Shown in pieces: positions 17,971-27,280 of a DNA stretch of 36,219 bases. Where the stretch lies: NCBI GenBank assembly GCA_018240265.1, contig JAFEGC010000002.1, forward strand, positions 1-36,219. The letters run 5' to 3'. A program made the translations under genes and the position numbers. Origin of the DNA: Pseudomonadota bacterium (lineage in GTDB: Bacteria; Pseudomonadota; Gammaproteobacteria; Steroidobacterales; Steroidobacteraceae). Every line of letters starts with the position of its first letter. The stretch's first letter is position 1. The notes beneath the pieces were generated by a model. That model ran no database searches and was not told the origin of the DNA. It saw nothing but the letters and a program-made list of their open reading frames with translations.

Positions 17971-20900
17971 TGGCGGGCCTCGCCTTCCATTTCAACCTGC
18001 AGCGGATAGCGCGAGTGCTGCGCTCCCCACTGCGTCCGTATCGCCTTCTCGATGGCCGCGCCGTGCGCGCGCGCCGACTTGGCGCTCTCCTGCACGCCGC
18101 GCGTATAGGCGATGCGCACCACCGACGGACGTTCCGTCAACAGCCGCACCACCTCGTCGAGCCGTGTCTGCCACTCCGGTTTGAGCCGGTTGCCGCCGGC
18201 CTCGAACGCCTCCTCGCTCGCCGCCACGCGCACCACGCGATGGATGGTGGCGCCGAAGTTGAGCTTCACCATCTTGCCGCGGGTAACGCGCACGTCGCGC
18301 GGGTTCTCCGTGGTCAGGCGGAAGCCGGATGGCAGCGTGCGCTCATCCAGCTTCATCACGAAATTCGAGCCGCGGTATTCGTTCGGGATCGCCGCGCAGG
18401 CCACGTGGTAACGGCCGTCGGCATCCGAGGTCACCAGCACGCCGTTGAGCGTGGCCAGGCGCACGTTGGGAATGCCGCCCTCGCCCGCGTCCTGGTAGCC
18501 GTTGGCGTTCTTGTCGTCGAATACCTTGCCGATGATGTCGGAGCAGTCGAACACCGGATCGGGCACGACGCGCACCGTGGCGGTGGCGACGTTGGACACG
18601 ACGGTGTTGATCTGGTTGTTGAGCGCGAACGCCTGGTTCACGTACTCGGCCTCGCCCACGCCGGCGCCGACCACCAGCACCAGCTTGAACACCTTGCGCT
18701 GGTTCGCCGCGAAGCTCTGGTCCACCCAGGTGAGCTGGCGGCCCGCGCGCGCAGGCTCCGCGGACACGCCGTCGATGCTGGCCGAACCCGAGCGGTAGGC
18801 GAACCCCGGCGGGATCAGATCGCGCACGTCGATGTCGCTGAGCTGCGCGTTCAGCGTGTTGGCCACGGTAATGGTGTACGGCACCAGATCGCCGCGGCTC
18901 ACGTTCACCATCGGCGTGGTCTTGGTGACGCTGATCGCGCCCGACAGGATGGGATCCACGGGGATGTGGTTGTCGACCACGTTGACCGAGGTGCCCGGGG
19001 TGAGCGTCAAACGCAGGTAGTACTGCGTGGTGTTGAGGCCGGAGGCGAGCTGCGCGGAATTCGCCGGGCAGCGGTTGGCATCCTGGTTGGGAACGCTGGC
19101 GGCCGGCGCATTGGCCGAGGATTGCACCAGCGCCGGTGATGGCAGCGAGCCCACCGCCAACGTCGCCTCGCAGGGCGGAATCAGGATGGAGCTGCCCGGT
19201 GTGTAGCGGCCCACCGGCGGCTTCACGGTGATCAGGTACGTGCCGGCCGGCGCGCCCGGCAGCAGCAGGAACTGGTACACGCCGCTCACGTCGGTGACCT
19301 GCGAGAGGTTCGACGATCCGCCCAGGAGCTGCGTGGCGGGATCGAACCCCGCGGGCCCGGACAGGCTCACGGTGGCGCCCGCCACCGGGCGACGGCTCAC
19401 GGAATCGTAGATCACGCCGGTGGGATCGAGCGGCAGGCTCTGCTCGGGAACGCGCGCGCCCGGCGTCAGCGTCAGCCCGGCGATGGTGCCGCCGCGCACG
19501 TCGGCGCCGCCCGGGTTGCCGGCATCGACCACATCTGGCGTGGTGGCCACGCCTTCTTCGTTGGTCACCGGAATACCGAACACCGCGCGGCTGCCGGCTT
19601 CGCGGAAGCGCACTTCGTAACCGCTGCCCGGCGCCACGTCATTGAACTGGTAGGCGCCATTGCCATCGGTGGTGGTGGTCTGCATCAACTGGTCGCTGGA
19701 ATACAGCTCGACCACCCAACCGGACAGGAGCGGCTCGCCGGCGGAGCGACGGCGGTCGTGATCCAGATCGCGCCACACATGCCCGGCGAGAGAGGCATTG
19801 GCGCCGCGCTCACCGAAGTCGTAGCCGGTGGCATCCTGCGCCGCGCCCAGGGTGATGGCGGAGATCACATCGTTGCCCAACGTACCGCCGGCGCTGCCGA
19901 GCTTGTCGGTGCCGTCCTGGTAACCCGCGGGTTGTGTCTCGGTCAGGGTGTACCTACCACCCGGCACATCGCCTATGTGGTAAGTGCCATCCTTACCGGT
20001 CATGGCCGTGCGCGTCAGCGGATTGCCGCGCGCATCGGTGCCGGTCAGGGTGATGGTGACGCCGGCGATGCCCGGCTCGCCGGCATCGCGCACGCCGTTG
20101 TCGTTGGCATCGTCATACACCTGGCCCGCGAAGGAGCCGGCGGTCTCGCCGAAATCCACCACCGGCGGCGTGCCACCGGTCAGCGTCAGATCCAGCGCCA
20201 CCGAATCCGGCGTGCTGCTGCCATAACCCGCGGGCTGCGTTTCCTGCAGGGTGTAATGGCCGCCCGGGATGTTGGTGAAGTTGTAGCTGCCATCGGCGGC
20301 CGTGGTGGCCGTGGCCACCACGTTGCCGTTGGCATCGCGCAGCGTCAGCACCACGCCGGCGATGCCGGCCTCGGTCTGCGCCCGCTGGCCGTCGCGGTTC
20401 GAGTCCAGCCACACATGGCCGGAGACGGACTGCGGCTTTTCGCCGAAGCGATAGTTGGTGGCCGCGGTTCCCGCCGGCAAGGCAATGGCGCTGATGACAT
20501 CGTTCCCCACGGTGCCGCCGGCGCTGCCCGCCGCGTCGCCGCCATCGGCGTAAGCGCCCGGCTGGGTCTCGGTCAGGGTGTACGTACCCGACAGCAGATC
20601 GCTGAAGGAGAAGTTGCCGTTCGCATCGGTAGTCGTGGTACGGCTGACGGCGATGCCGCGCGCATCGGTGCCGGTGAGCGTGACGGTGACGCCGGCGATG
20701 CCGGGCTCGGAGGGCTGCTTGATTACGTCGCCATTCGCATCCGACCACACCACGCCGGCGAGGCTGGAGGTGGTCTCGCCGAAATCCACGCTGGCCGAGT
20801 TGCCGGCGGTGACGGTGGCGGTGCGGGTATCGGGTGTGCTGCTGCCATACCCCACCGGCTGCGTCTCCTCCAGGGTGTAGTTGCCGGCCGGCAGACCGGT

Positions 20901-23900
20901 GAAGGCATAGCTGCCATCGGCCGCGGTGACGGTGGTCGCCACCACATTGCCCAGCGAGTCCTTGAGCGTGATGGTCACGCCCGCGATGCCCGGCTCGCCG
21001 CTTTCGCGTGTGCCGTTGGCATTGACATCCTGGTACACCACACCCGACAGCGTGGTGCCGCGCTCACCGAAGGTGTAGCCGGTGGCATCGGTGTTCACCG
21101 GCAGCACAATGCCGTTGATGACATCGTTGCCCACGACTCCGCCGGCGGTGCCGGCCGCATCCGTGCCGTCGGCATAGCCTGCCGGTTGAGTCGGCTCGGC
21201 CACGCGATAGCCCGCGCCGTTCGGCGTGAGCAGATCCGCGAACAGGAAGTTGCCGTTGGCATCGGTGGCGGCGCTGCGGTTCACCGCATTGCCGGCCGCA
21301 TCAGTGCCGGTCAGCGTCACGGTGACGCCGCTGATGCCCGGCTCGCCGCCATCGCGCGTGCCGTTGTTGTTCACGTCCACGTACACCGACCCGGCCAGGG
21401 TCGAACGCGTATCGGCGAAGTGCGCCGTCGCGGCGCCGCCGGCCGGCACGGTGACCGCCACCGAATCCGGTGAGGTGGGCGCCGAACCATAGCCCGCGGG
21501 CTGAGTCTCCACCACGGTGTAATTGCCGGCGGGCACGCCTGCGAACAGGAAGCTGCCATCCGACGCGGTCGTCGTGGTGGCCACGGTGGCGTTGGCCGAG
21601 TCCTTCAATGTGATGGTGACGCCGGCAATGCCGGTATCACCCGCATCCTGCGCGCCATTGCGGTTGGCATCGGCGAACACCACGCCGGAGACGGCCGAGC
21701 CCTTCTCGCCGAAGTTGTAGCCGGTGGCCTGGGCGCCGCCCGGCAGCGGTATGGCGCTGTACACATCGTTGCCGGCCGTGCCGCCCACATTGCCGGCACC
21801 GAGCACGTCACGCCCGTCGCCGAAGGCCGCGGGCTGGGTCTCGGTGAGGGTGTACGTGCCGCCGAGCACGTCGTCGAACAAATAGACGCCCGAGGCATTG
21901 GTGATCGTGGTGCGATTCACCACCACGCCGTTGGCATCCGTACCGGTGAGCGTCAGCGTCACGCCGGGCAGGCCGATCTCTCCGGATTGCTGCACGCCGT
22001 CATCGTTGGAATCCAGGAATACCGTGCCCGCGAGGGAACCGACGCTCTCACCGAAGTTGACCACCAGCGGCGTGCCGGCGACCAAGGCCACGGCCACGGT
22101 GTTGGAGGCATGTTCGGGGCCGCTCTGGAAGCCCGCCGGCTGGGTCTCGACGATGCTGTAGCTGCCGCCAATTTGGGGGCCGAAGTCGTAGCTGCCGTCG
22201 GCCACCGTGGTGCGGGTGGCGATCAGCGTATTGCCGGCATCGTACAACTGCACCGTTACGCCGGCGATGCCCACATCGCCCGGGTCCAGGGTGCCGTTGC
22301 GATTGACGTCGCGATACACGGTACCGGTGATGCCGGTGCCGACTTCCGCGAAGCGGTAACCGTTGGCGGTGGCGCCGGCGCCGAGCGCGATGCCGGAGAT
22401 GCGGTTCTGCGCCTGGCTCACCGTGCCGCCGGCGCTGCCGGCGGTGATCTGGCCGTTGCCGTAGGCGGTGGGCTGGGTCTCGGTCAAGGTGTAGCCGGAG
22501 GCATTCGGCGCCACCAGGTCGTCGAACACCACGTTGCCGGCAGGATCGCTGCTGGCGTTGAGGCTCACGGCCGCGCCGCGCACATCCGTGCCGGTGAGGG
22601 TGAAACCGACGCCGGCGATCGGCGAATCCGTACCGTCGTTGACGCCGTTGGCGTTGCGATCGAAGAACACCGTGGCCGACAATTGCGAAGTGGTGTCGCC
22701 GAAATCATGGCCGCCGCTGCTGCCGGCGCTGGTCAGCGCGATGCCGCTGAGCGAATCGGGCGTGGAACTGCCGAAGCCGGTGGGCTGGGTTTCGGTGACG
22801 GTGTAGGTGCCGGCGGGCAGATCCGCGAAGCTGTACTGGCCGCTGGCATTGGTGGTGGTGGTGCGCGCCACCGCGGCGCCCAGGGTGCTGGTGCCGCTGA
22901 GCGAAATCGTGACGCCGCTGATACCGGTCTCGCCGCCATCCAGCGTGCCGTTGCGATTGGCGTCGCGCCACACCTGGCCGCTGAGCGCGGCCGCAAGCTC
23001 ACCGAAGTTGTAGCCGGTGCCGTTGGTGGCCGCCACCGCGATGCCGCTGATCTGGTCGTTGACCGCGGTCGAGCCGCCGAGCGAACCGGCCGTATCGATG
23101 CCATCGCCGTAGGTCGAGGGCTGCGTTTCGGTAATGGTGTAAGTGCCCGGCAGCACGTTGCTGAACGTGTAGGCACCGGAGGCGTTGGTGGTGGTGGTGG
23201 CGTTCACGGACGTGCCGCGCGCATCCGTGCCGGTGAGCGTCAGCGTCACGCCGGCGATGCCGGGCTCGCCCGCCTGCTGCGTGCCGTCGTTGTTCACATC
23301 GGCGTACACCGTGCCGCCCAGGGTGTTGAGCCGCAGCTCGCCGAAGTTGTAGCCGGTGGCGGTCTGGTCCTTGTCCAGCTTGATGCCGGTGATGGTGTTC
23401 GAGCCCACCGCGGCGGACACGGTGCCGCCGGGCGCCGTGCCCGAGGAAGCCGTGCCCACGGTCTCCAAGCCGTCCGAATAACCGGATGGCTGGGTTTCGG
23501 TGAGCGTGTAACCCGTGGCATCCGCCTGCTCGAGATTGTCGATCAGATAATTGCCGCTGGAATCGGTGGTAGCGGTACGCGACACCGCGTTGCCGAACAC
23601 ATCATGACCGGTGAGCGTGATCGTCACGCCGCTGATGCCGGCCTCGCCGCTGTCGACGATGCCATTGTTGTTGTTGTCGCGGTACACGCGGCCGGCGATG
23701 CTGGACTTCACCAGCGATACGCTGCCCGTGTTCGAGTCGTTGCTGCTGACCAGGTCGACACTGAAGGTGCTCACCGAGGCGGAGTTGGTGTAGCTGCTCG
23801 GATACGGTGCCGAGGCCGGCTTGCGGATCAGCACATCCACGGTCACCGTCTGATCGGTGGCCGGCGCGATGGTGCCCAGATCGCAACTGAACTGCGTGAC

Positions 23901-26900
23901 GCCGCTGGCCGTGCAGGTGCCCGAGCCCGGGCTGATGCCGTAATTCAGCGGCGACACGATTTCCATGTTGGTCGGCAGCGAATCGCTGAGCGTGGTCTGG
24001 TAGGCATTGCCCGGACCGTTGTTGTGCACCACGATCTGCCACTGGAAGGTCTGCCCGTACTGGAGCGGCGGCGAGGAGATGACCGCGGTCTTGCTGCTGA
24101 CCTGCACGTCCGCCTTGGCGCGCACCGCCGTGGGCTCGGTGGCGCTGTTGTTGGCGGAGTTGGATTCGGGTTCGTTCGAGCTGACCGTCACCGTGTTCGA
24201 ATACGAATCGCCGGTGGCGGCCGGCGCGGTGTTGATCTGATAGCGCAGGTAGCGCACGTAGTTGCCGCCCGATTCCAGCGAGGGCGAGTTGCAACTCACC
24301 ACCTGGTTGGTGGGGCCGGTGACGGTGGCGGCGCCGGACACGCTGCACGCCGCGGTGCCGTGGCAGGACAGCGCGTCGTCCGAGTCACACAGGAAGCTCA
24401 CCGAGCGGCCGCTGGGCGGCGCGTAGCTGTTCTGGAAGGTCACGCCGGTGGCCTGCGAGGGCCCCGAGTTGGTCACCGTGACCTTGTAGGTGATGATGTT
24501 GTTCGAGGTGGTGATGCCATCGTAACCCAGCGGATCGGCCGCCACGCCGCTGAAGCTCGGCACATCGGTGATATTGGCGATCAGATCCACCAGCGCCGGG
24601 TTGATGTTCAGCGTGGCGCTCTTGCTGTTGTTGGTGTCGTCCGACTCCGCCGTGCTGGTGGCGATGGTGGCGGTATTCGCCAAGCTCCGGTTGGCCGGCG
24701 GCGAAGCCATCCACTTCGGCCGCGCCACCACGGTCACGGTCTGCGTGGCGTTCGCCGCCATGCTGCCGATGCTGCAGGCGAGCAGATCGGTACCGGCGTT
24801 GAAGCTGCAGGAACCTTGGCTTGCGCTCGAGGACTGCACCGTGTAGCCGCCGTCGCCGGAGGTGGGATTGAACTGGTCGTTCAACGTCACGTTCGCGGCG
24901 GTGGAGGGTCCGTTGTTCTTGAAGGTGATGACATAGGTGGCATCCACCCCGGCTCGCACCGGATTCGGCGTCACCGTCTTGCCCTGCACCATGACGTCCG
25001 CCACCGGCACTACGGTGGTATTGACGCTGGAACTGTTGTTGGAGCGGTCCGGATCGCCGATGCTGGTGGAGTTGATGGTGGCGGTATTGGTGAACGAACC
25101 ATCGGCCATCGGCCGCTGCACGGTGATGGTGATCACCGCCGTCTCGGCGCTGTCGGCCGGCGAACCGCCGTGATACAAAAGGTTGGCGTAATTGCAGGTC
25201 ACGGTGGCGGCGGACACCGAGCAGGAGCCGGTGGAACCCTTGCTGCCGGCCGCAGCACTGGCGCTGATGACCGTGCCACCCGCCAGCGTGGTGCGCATCG
25301 GGATGGTATCGCTCACCACCACGTTGGCCGAGTCGTCCGGGCCCTGGTTGCTGATGGTCAAGGCGTAGCTTTCGGTGGTGTCGGAGCTGGCCACCGTGGC
25401 CAGGCTCTGTGATTTGACGATGCGCAGGTCGGCGCGCGCCGCCGTGGAATTGATGCTGGCGGAGGTGCAATCGTTGCCGTTGTTCGGGTCCGTGATGCCG
25501 CCCGCCAGTGCCACGCAACCCTGGTTGGTGAGCGAGGACGTCGCGCCGGTGGCGGTGGTGGTCAGCGTCAATGTCGGCGCGTTGGTGTTGATGGCCAGGG
25601 CGCCGGTGCGCGTGCAGGTGAACACCGGCGAGGCGAAGGTGCAATTCCAGCCGTTGTTGCTGAAGCTTGCCGGACCGGAGTAGTCCTCGCCGGCCGGCAG
25701 CGTATCGGTGATGGTTATCGTCGAGCCGGCCGTGAGTGCCCGCGGTCCGTTGTTGCGCACGGTCAGGACGGAGGTGATCGCCGACCCCTGCGCCACCGGG
25801 TTGGGCGACTTGGTCTTTGTGATGGACATGTCAGCGCCATCGCGCTGCAGAGTGAAGTTGACCGTGCCGGTGTTGTTGCCGGTGGTCGGATCGGTGGTGC
25901 TCGAGCTGATCGTGGCGCTGTTGCTGCTCGACATGCCGCCGGCGGGAACCACGGTGTTGTCCGGTGCCGTGGCGGTGATGACCACGTTGTCGGTGGCGCC
26001 CGCTGGCAGGCTGGCGCGCGTGCAGGTGACGGTCAGCGCGCTGACCGAGCAGCTCCAGTTGGTGCCGCTGGCTGAAATGCCGGTGAATCCGCTGGGCAGC
26101 GTGTCGGTCAGCACCACGTTGGCGGCGGCGTCGGGACCGCTGGCATTGCGCGGCGACAGCGTGAAGGTGGTGGCGCCGCTGGCGATCACGGGACTGGGCG
26201 AGACGGTCTTGGTCACCGAGATGTCGGCGCCGGCGACCACGTTCACGCTGGCGGTGGCGGTGTTGTTGTTCGGAACGCCGTCCGGCGTGCTCGCCGACAG
26301 CGTGGCCGAATTGGTGATGGTGCCATTGATGGAGCTGTTGACCTTGGCCACGATGCTCAGCACGCTGTTGGCGCCGTTGGCCAGCGTTCCGCTGCGATTG
26401 CACGTCACCGTGCTGCCCGCCGCCGAGCAGGTCCAGTTCGTGCCCGAGGCGGACACGTAGCTGACATTGGGCGGCAGCGTGTCGGTGATGCTGAGCGAGG
26501 ACGAGGTATCGGGCCCAAGGTTGGTGGCGGTCAGCGCATACGTGACCTGGCCACCGGCGGAGGCGGGATTGGGCGATGCGCTCATGGCGAGCTGCAGATC
26601 GGCCCCCGCGGTGACCGAGGTGGTCTGGGTCACGCTACTGTCGGTTTCGCCGGCAGTGGTGGAACTGGCCACCGCGGTGCTGTTGAGCGTACTGCCGCCC
26701 GCCGCCGTCACCTGCAGCGTCAGATCGACGAACTTATCGGTGTTGGCCGGCACCGTGCCGAAACTGCACACCACGTTCGGCGCGGTGTAGTTGCAGGCGG
26801 CATCGGAGGCCGAAACGTAGGTGGCCCCGGCCGGGATCGGCACGGTGAGCGTGACGCCCGCCGCAGCCGTGCTGAAACTGGTGTTGCTGACCTGCAGGTG

Positions 26901-27050
26901 ATAGGTGAGTGGATTGGTCGAGGCGACCGGATCGGGGCTGTCCTGGAAGTTCAGCAGCTTCACGATGGGATCGGCATGCGCCGACAGCGCACCGAGCAGT
27001 GCCAGGAGCGCACCACCCAGCCAGCGGCATCCGTGTCGTGGCATTGTCAT
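17967..27050 (-). CDS. Giant exported repeat protein: DUF11 array, SdrD_B/Cna-B array, degenerate OmpA-like C-terminus
   Basis: 3027 residues, the largest gene of the window. A signal peptide ends at about residue 26 (LSAHA). Residues 27-1116 hold eight DUF11-like beta-sandwich domains, each opening with a pattern like ADISVTKT...P and carrying ITDTLP and NSAT..S...D...NN motifs. Residues 1117-2480 hold thirteen SdrD_B/Cna-B-like domains, each starting GxVxxDxNxNGxxDxGE, a calcium-loop-like motif. Further beta domains run to about 2700, a ninth DUF11-like domain follows (about 2702-2830) and a last SdrD-like domain (2832-2930) has DDKNANGYQDAGE. The final 94 residues resemble an OmpA domain (EEAFEAGGNRLKPEWQTRLDEVV) but lack the usual GHTD motif. 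No LPXTG sortase motif, RTX repeats or autotransporter barrel is visible. The start ATG at 27050 follows GAGGA, 12 bases away. It is probably a fibrous envelope or surface adhesin handled by the overlapping OmpA/barrel gene; function is inferred from architecture only. Confidence 0.85.
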   Translation of the reverse strand: MTMPRHGCRWLGGALLALLGALSAHADPIVKLLNFQDSPDPVASTNPLTYHLQVSNTSFSTAAAGVTLTVPIPAGATYVSASDAACNYTAPNVVCSFGTVPANTDKFVDLTLQVTAAGGSTLNSTAVASSTTAGETDSSVTQTTSVTAGADLQLAMSASPNPASAGGQVTYALTATNLGPDTSSSLSITDTLPPNVSYVSASGTNWTCSAAGSTVTCNRSGTLANGANSVLSIVAKVNSSINGTITNSATLSASTPDGVPNNNTATASVNVVAGADISVTKTVSPSPVIASGATTFTLSPRNASGPDAAANVVLTDTLPSGFTGISASGTNWSCSVSALTVTCTRASLPAGATDNVVITATAPDNTVVPAGGMSSSNSATISSSTTDPTTGNNTGTVNFTLQRDGADMSITKTKSPNPVAQGSAITSVLTVRNNGPRALTAGSTITITDTLPAGEDYSGPASFSNNGWNCTFASPVFTCTRTGALAINTNAPTLTLTTTATGATSSLTNQGCVALAGGITDPNNGNDCTSASINSTAARADLRIVKSQSLATVASSDTTESYALTISNQGPDDSANVVVSDTIPMRTTLAGGTVISASAAAGSKGSTGSCSVSAATVTCNYANLLYHGGSPADSAETAVITITVQRPMADGSFTNTATINSTSIGDPDRSNNSSSVNTTVVPVADVMVQGKTVTPNPVRAGVDATYVITFKNNGPSTAANVTLNDQFNPTSGDGGYTVQSSSASQGSCSFNAGTDLLACSIGSMAANATQTVTVVARPKWMASPPANRSLANTATIATSTAESDDTNNSKSATLNINPALVDLIANITDVPSFSGVAADPLGYDGITTSNNIITYKVTVTNSGPSQATGVTFQNSYAPPSGRSVSFLCDSDDALSCHGTAACSVSGAATVTGPTNQVVSCNSPSLESGGNYVRYLRYQINTAPAATGDSYSNTVTVSSNEPESNSANNSATEPTAVRAKADVQVSSKTAVISSPPLQYGQTFQWQIVVHNNGPGNAYQTTLSDSLPTNMEIVSPLNYGISPGSGTCTASGVTQFSCDLGTIAPATDQTVTVDVLIRKPASAPYPSSYTNSASVSTFSVDLVSSNDSNTGSVSLVKSSIAGRVYRDNNNNGIVDSGEAGISGVTITLTGHDVFGNAVSRTATTDSSGNYLIDNLEQADATGYTLTETQPSGYSDGLETVGTASSGTAPGGTVSAAVGSNTITGIKLDKDQTATGYNFGELRLNTLGGTVYADVNNDGTQQAGEPGIAGVTLTLTGTDARGTSVNATTTTNASGAYTFSNVLPGTYTITETQPSTYGDGIDTAGSLGGSTAVNDQISGIAVAATNGTGYNFGELAAALSGQVWRDANRNGTLDGGETGISGVTISLSGTSTLGAAVARTTTTNASGQYSFADLPAGTYTVTETQPTGFGSSTPDSLSGIALTSAGSSGGHDFGDTTSQLSATVFFDRNANGVNDGTDSPIAGVGFTLTGTDVRGAAVSLNASSDPAGNVVFDDLVAPNASGYTLTETQPTAYGNGQITAGSAGGTVSQAQNRISGIALGAGATANGYRFAEVGTGITGTVYRDVNRNGTLDPGDVGIAGVTVQLYDAGNTLIATRTTVADGSYDFGPQIGGSYSIVETQPAGFQSGPEHASNTVAVALVAGTPLVVNFGESVGSLAGTVFLDSNDDGVQQSGEIGLPGVTLTLTGTDANGVVVNRTTITNASGVYLFDDVLGGTYTLTETQPAAFGDGRDVLGAGNVGGTAGNDVYSAIPLPGGAQATGYNFGEKGSAVSGVVFADANRNGAQDAGDTGIAGVTITLKDSANATVATTTTASDGSFLFAGVPAGNYTVVETQPAGYGSAPTSPDSVAVTVPAGGAATAHFADTRSTLAGSVYVDVNNNGTRDGGEPGISGVTVTLTGTDAAGNAVNRSAATDANGNFLFADLLTPNGAGYRVAEPTQPAGYADGTDAAGTAGGVVGNDVINGIVLPVNTDATGYTFGERGTTLSGVVYQDVNANGTRESGEPGIAGVTITLKDSLGNVVATTVTAADGSYAFTGLPAGNYTLEETQPVGYGSSTPDTRTATVTAGNSASVDFGETTSSLAGVVWSDANGDVIKQPSEPGIAGVTVTLTGTDARGIAVSRTTTTDANGNFSFSDLLSGTYTLTETQPGAYADGGDAAGSAGGTVGNDVISAIALPAGTAATNYRFGEKPQSVSGHVWLDSNRDGQRAQTEAGIAGVVLTLRDANGNVVATATTAADGSYNFTNIPGGHYTLQETQPAGYGSSTPDSVALDLTLTGGTPPVVDFGETAGSFAGQVYDDANDNGVRDAGEPGIAGVTITLTGTDARGNPLTRTAMTGKDGTYHIGDVPGGRYTLTETQPAGYQDGTDKLGSAGGTLGNDVISAITLGAAQDATGYDFGERGANASLAGHVWRDLDHDRRRSAGEPLLSGWVVELYSSDQLMQTTTTDGNGAYQFNDVAPGSGYEVRFREAGSRAVFGIPVTNEEGVATTPDVVDAGNPGGADVRGGTIAGLTLTPGARVPEQSLPLDPTGVIYDSVSRRPVAGATVSLSGPAGFDPATQLLGGSSNLSQVTDVSGVYQFLLLPGAPAGTYLITVKPPVGRYTPGSSILIPPCEATLAVGSLPSPALVQSSANAPAASVPNQDANRCPANSAQLASGLNTTQYYLRLTLTPGTSVNVVDNHIPVDPILSGAISVTKTTPMVNVSRGDLVPYTITVANTLNAQLSDIDVRDLIPPGFAYRSGSASIDGVSAEPARAGRQLTWVDQSFAANQRKVFKLVLVVGAGVGEAEYVNQAFALNNQINTVVSNVATATVRVVPDPVFDCSDIIGKVFDDKNANGYQDAGEGGIPNVRLATLNGVLVTSDADGRYHVACAAIPNEYRGSNFVMKLDERTLPSGFRLTTENPRDVRVTRGKMVKLNFGATIHRVVRVAASEEAFEAGGNRLKPEWQTRLDEVVRLLTERPSVVRIAYTRGVQESAKSARAHGAAIEKAIRTQWGAQHSRYPLQVEMEGEARQ
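19794..23702 (-). repeat. Tandem SdrD_B/Cna-B-type repeats, alternating long and short units
   Basis: Twelve consecutive domains inside the giant gene, with domain starts (top base of first codon) at 23702, 23324, 22988, 22685, 22334, 22037, 21695, 21401, 21053, 20765, 20432 and 20135; a thirteenth, divergent one begins at 19793. After the first (126 residues), lengths alternate: 112, 101, 117, 99, 114, 98, 116, 96, 111, 98, 114. Long units contain TLTGTD followed by a D..GS.GG..NDVIS.I insertion. Most short units lack it and have TLKDS.GN.VAT or similar, then GYGSSTPD. The unit of amplification therefore looks like a long-short pair of about 640 bases. Confidence 0.9.
23703..26972 (-). repeat. 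Eight DUF11-like domain repeats
   Basis: The first third of the giant gene after the signal peptide encodes eight divergent copies of a roughly 120-155-residue beta-sandwich (DUF11, 'conserved repeat domain'). Recurrent landmarks are ADxxVxKTxxP near each start, NNGP/NxGPxxA, DTLP, a Cys pair flanking the SxxTVTCxR strand, and a closing NSATxSSxxxDxxxxNN. Copies differ much more from one another than the SdrD-type units do, which suggests an older array. Confidence 0.88.
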
Positions 27051-27137
27051 GGGCGGTGCATTCCTCAGTTCCGTGGTTCGAATCGGCCCTGGTCTCTTCC
27101 CCAGGGATGGCGGAGGGCATCCTAATTAGAGTTATTA

Positions 27138-27166
27138 CAATGATCTGCGACTTATGTCGCATTGTG
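27138..27166. promoter_or_regulatory. Dyad in AT-rich island upstream of the giant repeat-protein gene
   Basis: Perfect arms TGCGAC and GTCGCA around TTAT (27147-27162) are flanked by ACAAT (27138-27142) and ATTGT (27162-27166). The site is about 100 bases upstream of the start at 27050, inside a short AT-rich stretch that stands out from high-GC surroundings. On the minus strand GCGACA and TAATAA, 17 bases apart, and a TCTAAT box just downstream are weak promoter-like elements. The rest of the 230-base gap (27051-27280) shows no gene. Confidence 0.4.
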
Positions 27167-27241
27167 GGGACGGTGCGGGCAGGAGCATGCGCTGCGGCCC
27201 GCGCATTCGCGAACCGATGCACATTCGCTGGAGGCGCGAAT

Positions 27242-27270
27242 TGCCGCGGCGCGGCAGGCGCGCCGGCGCG
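27242..27270 (-). terminator. GC-rich palindromes after betA (possible transcription end)
   Basis: CGCGCCGGCGCG at 27259-27270 is a perfect palindrome, and TGCCGCG/CGCGGCA (27242-27256, one-base centre) forms a second one. They start 10 bases downstream of the betA stop on the minus strand. No T-run follows, so this is at best a weak or Rho-assisted terminator, and such sequences also arise by chance at this GC content. Confidence 0.22.
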
Positions 27271-27280
27271 GGTGCACGAC

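Noticed and set aside
19794-23702. Repeated DNA considered as a CRISPR-like or non-coding repeat array
   Set aside because: The repeats are about 300-350 bases, keep one reading frame and encode SdrD_B/Cna-B-type domains; there are no short identical repeats with spacers.
21987-25412. Plus-strand open frame of 1141 codons
   Set aside because: It is antisense to the repeat part of the giant gene. Stop codons are rare there because of high GC and repetitive codons; the translation is rich in Arg, Gly, His and Ala with no domain, and the opposite strand has clear DUF11/SdrD domains.
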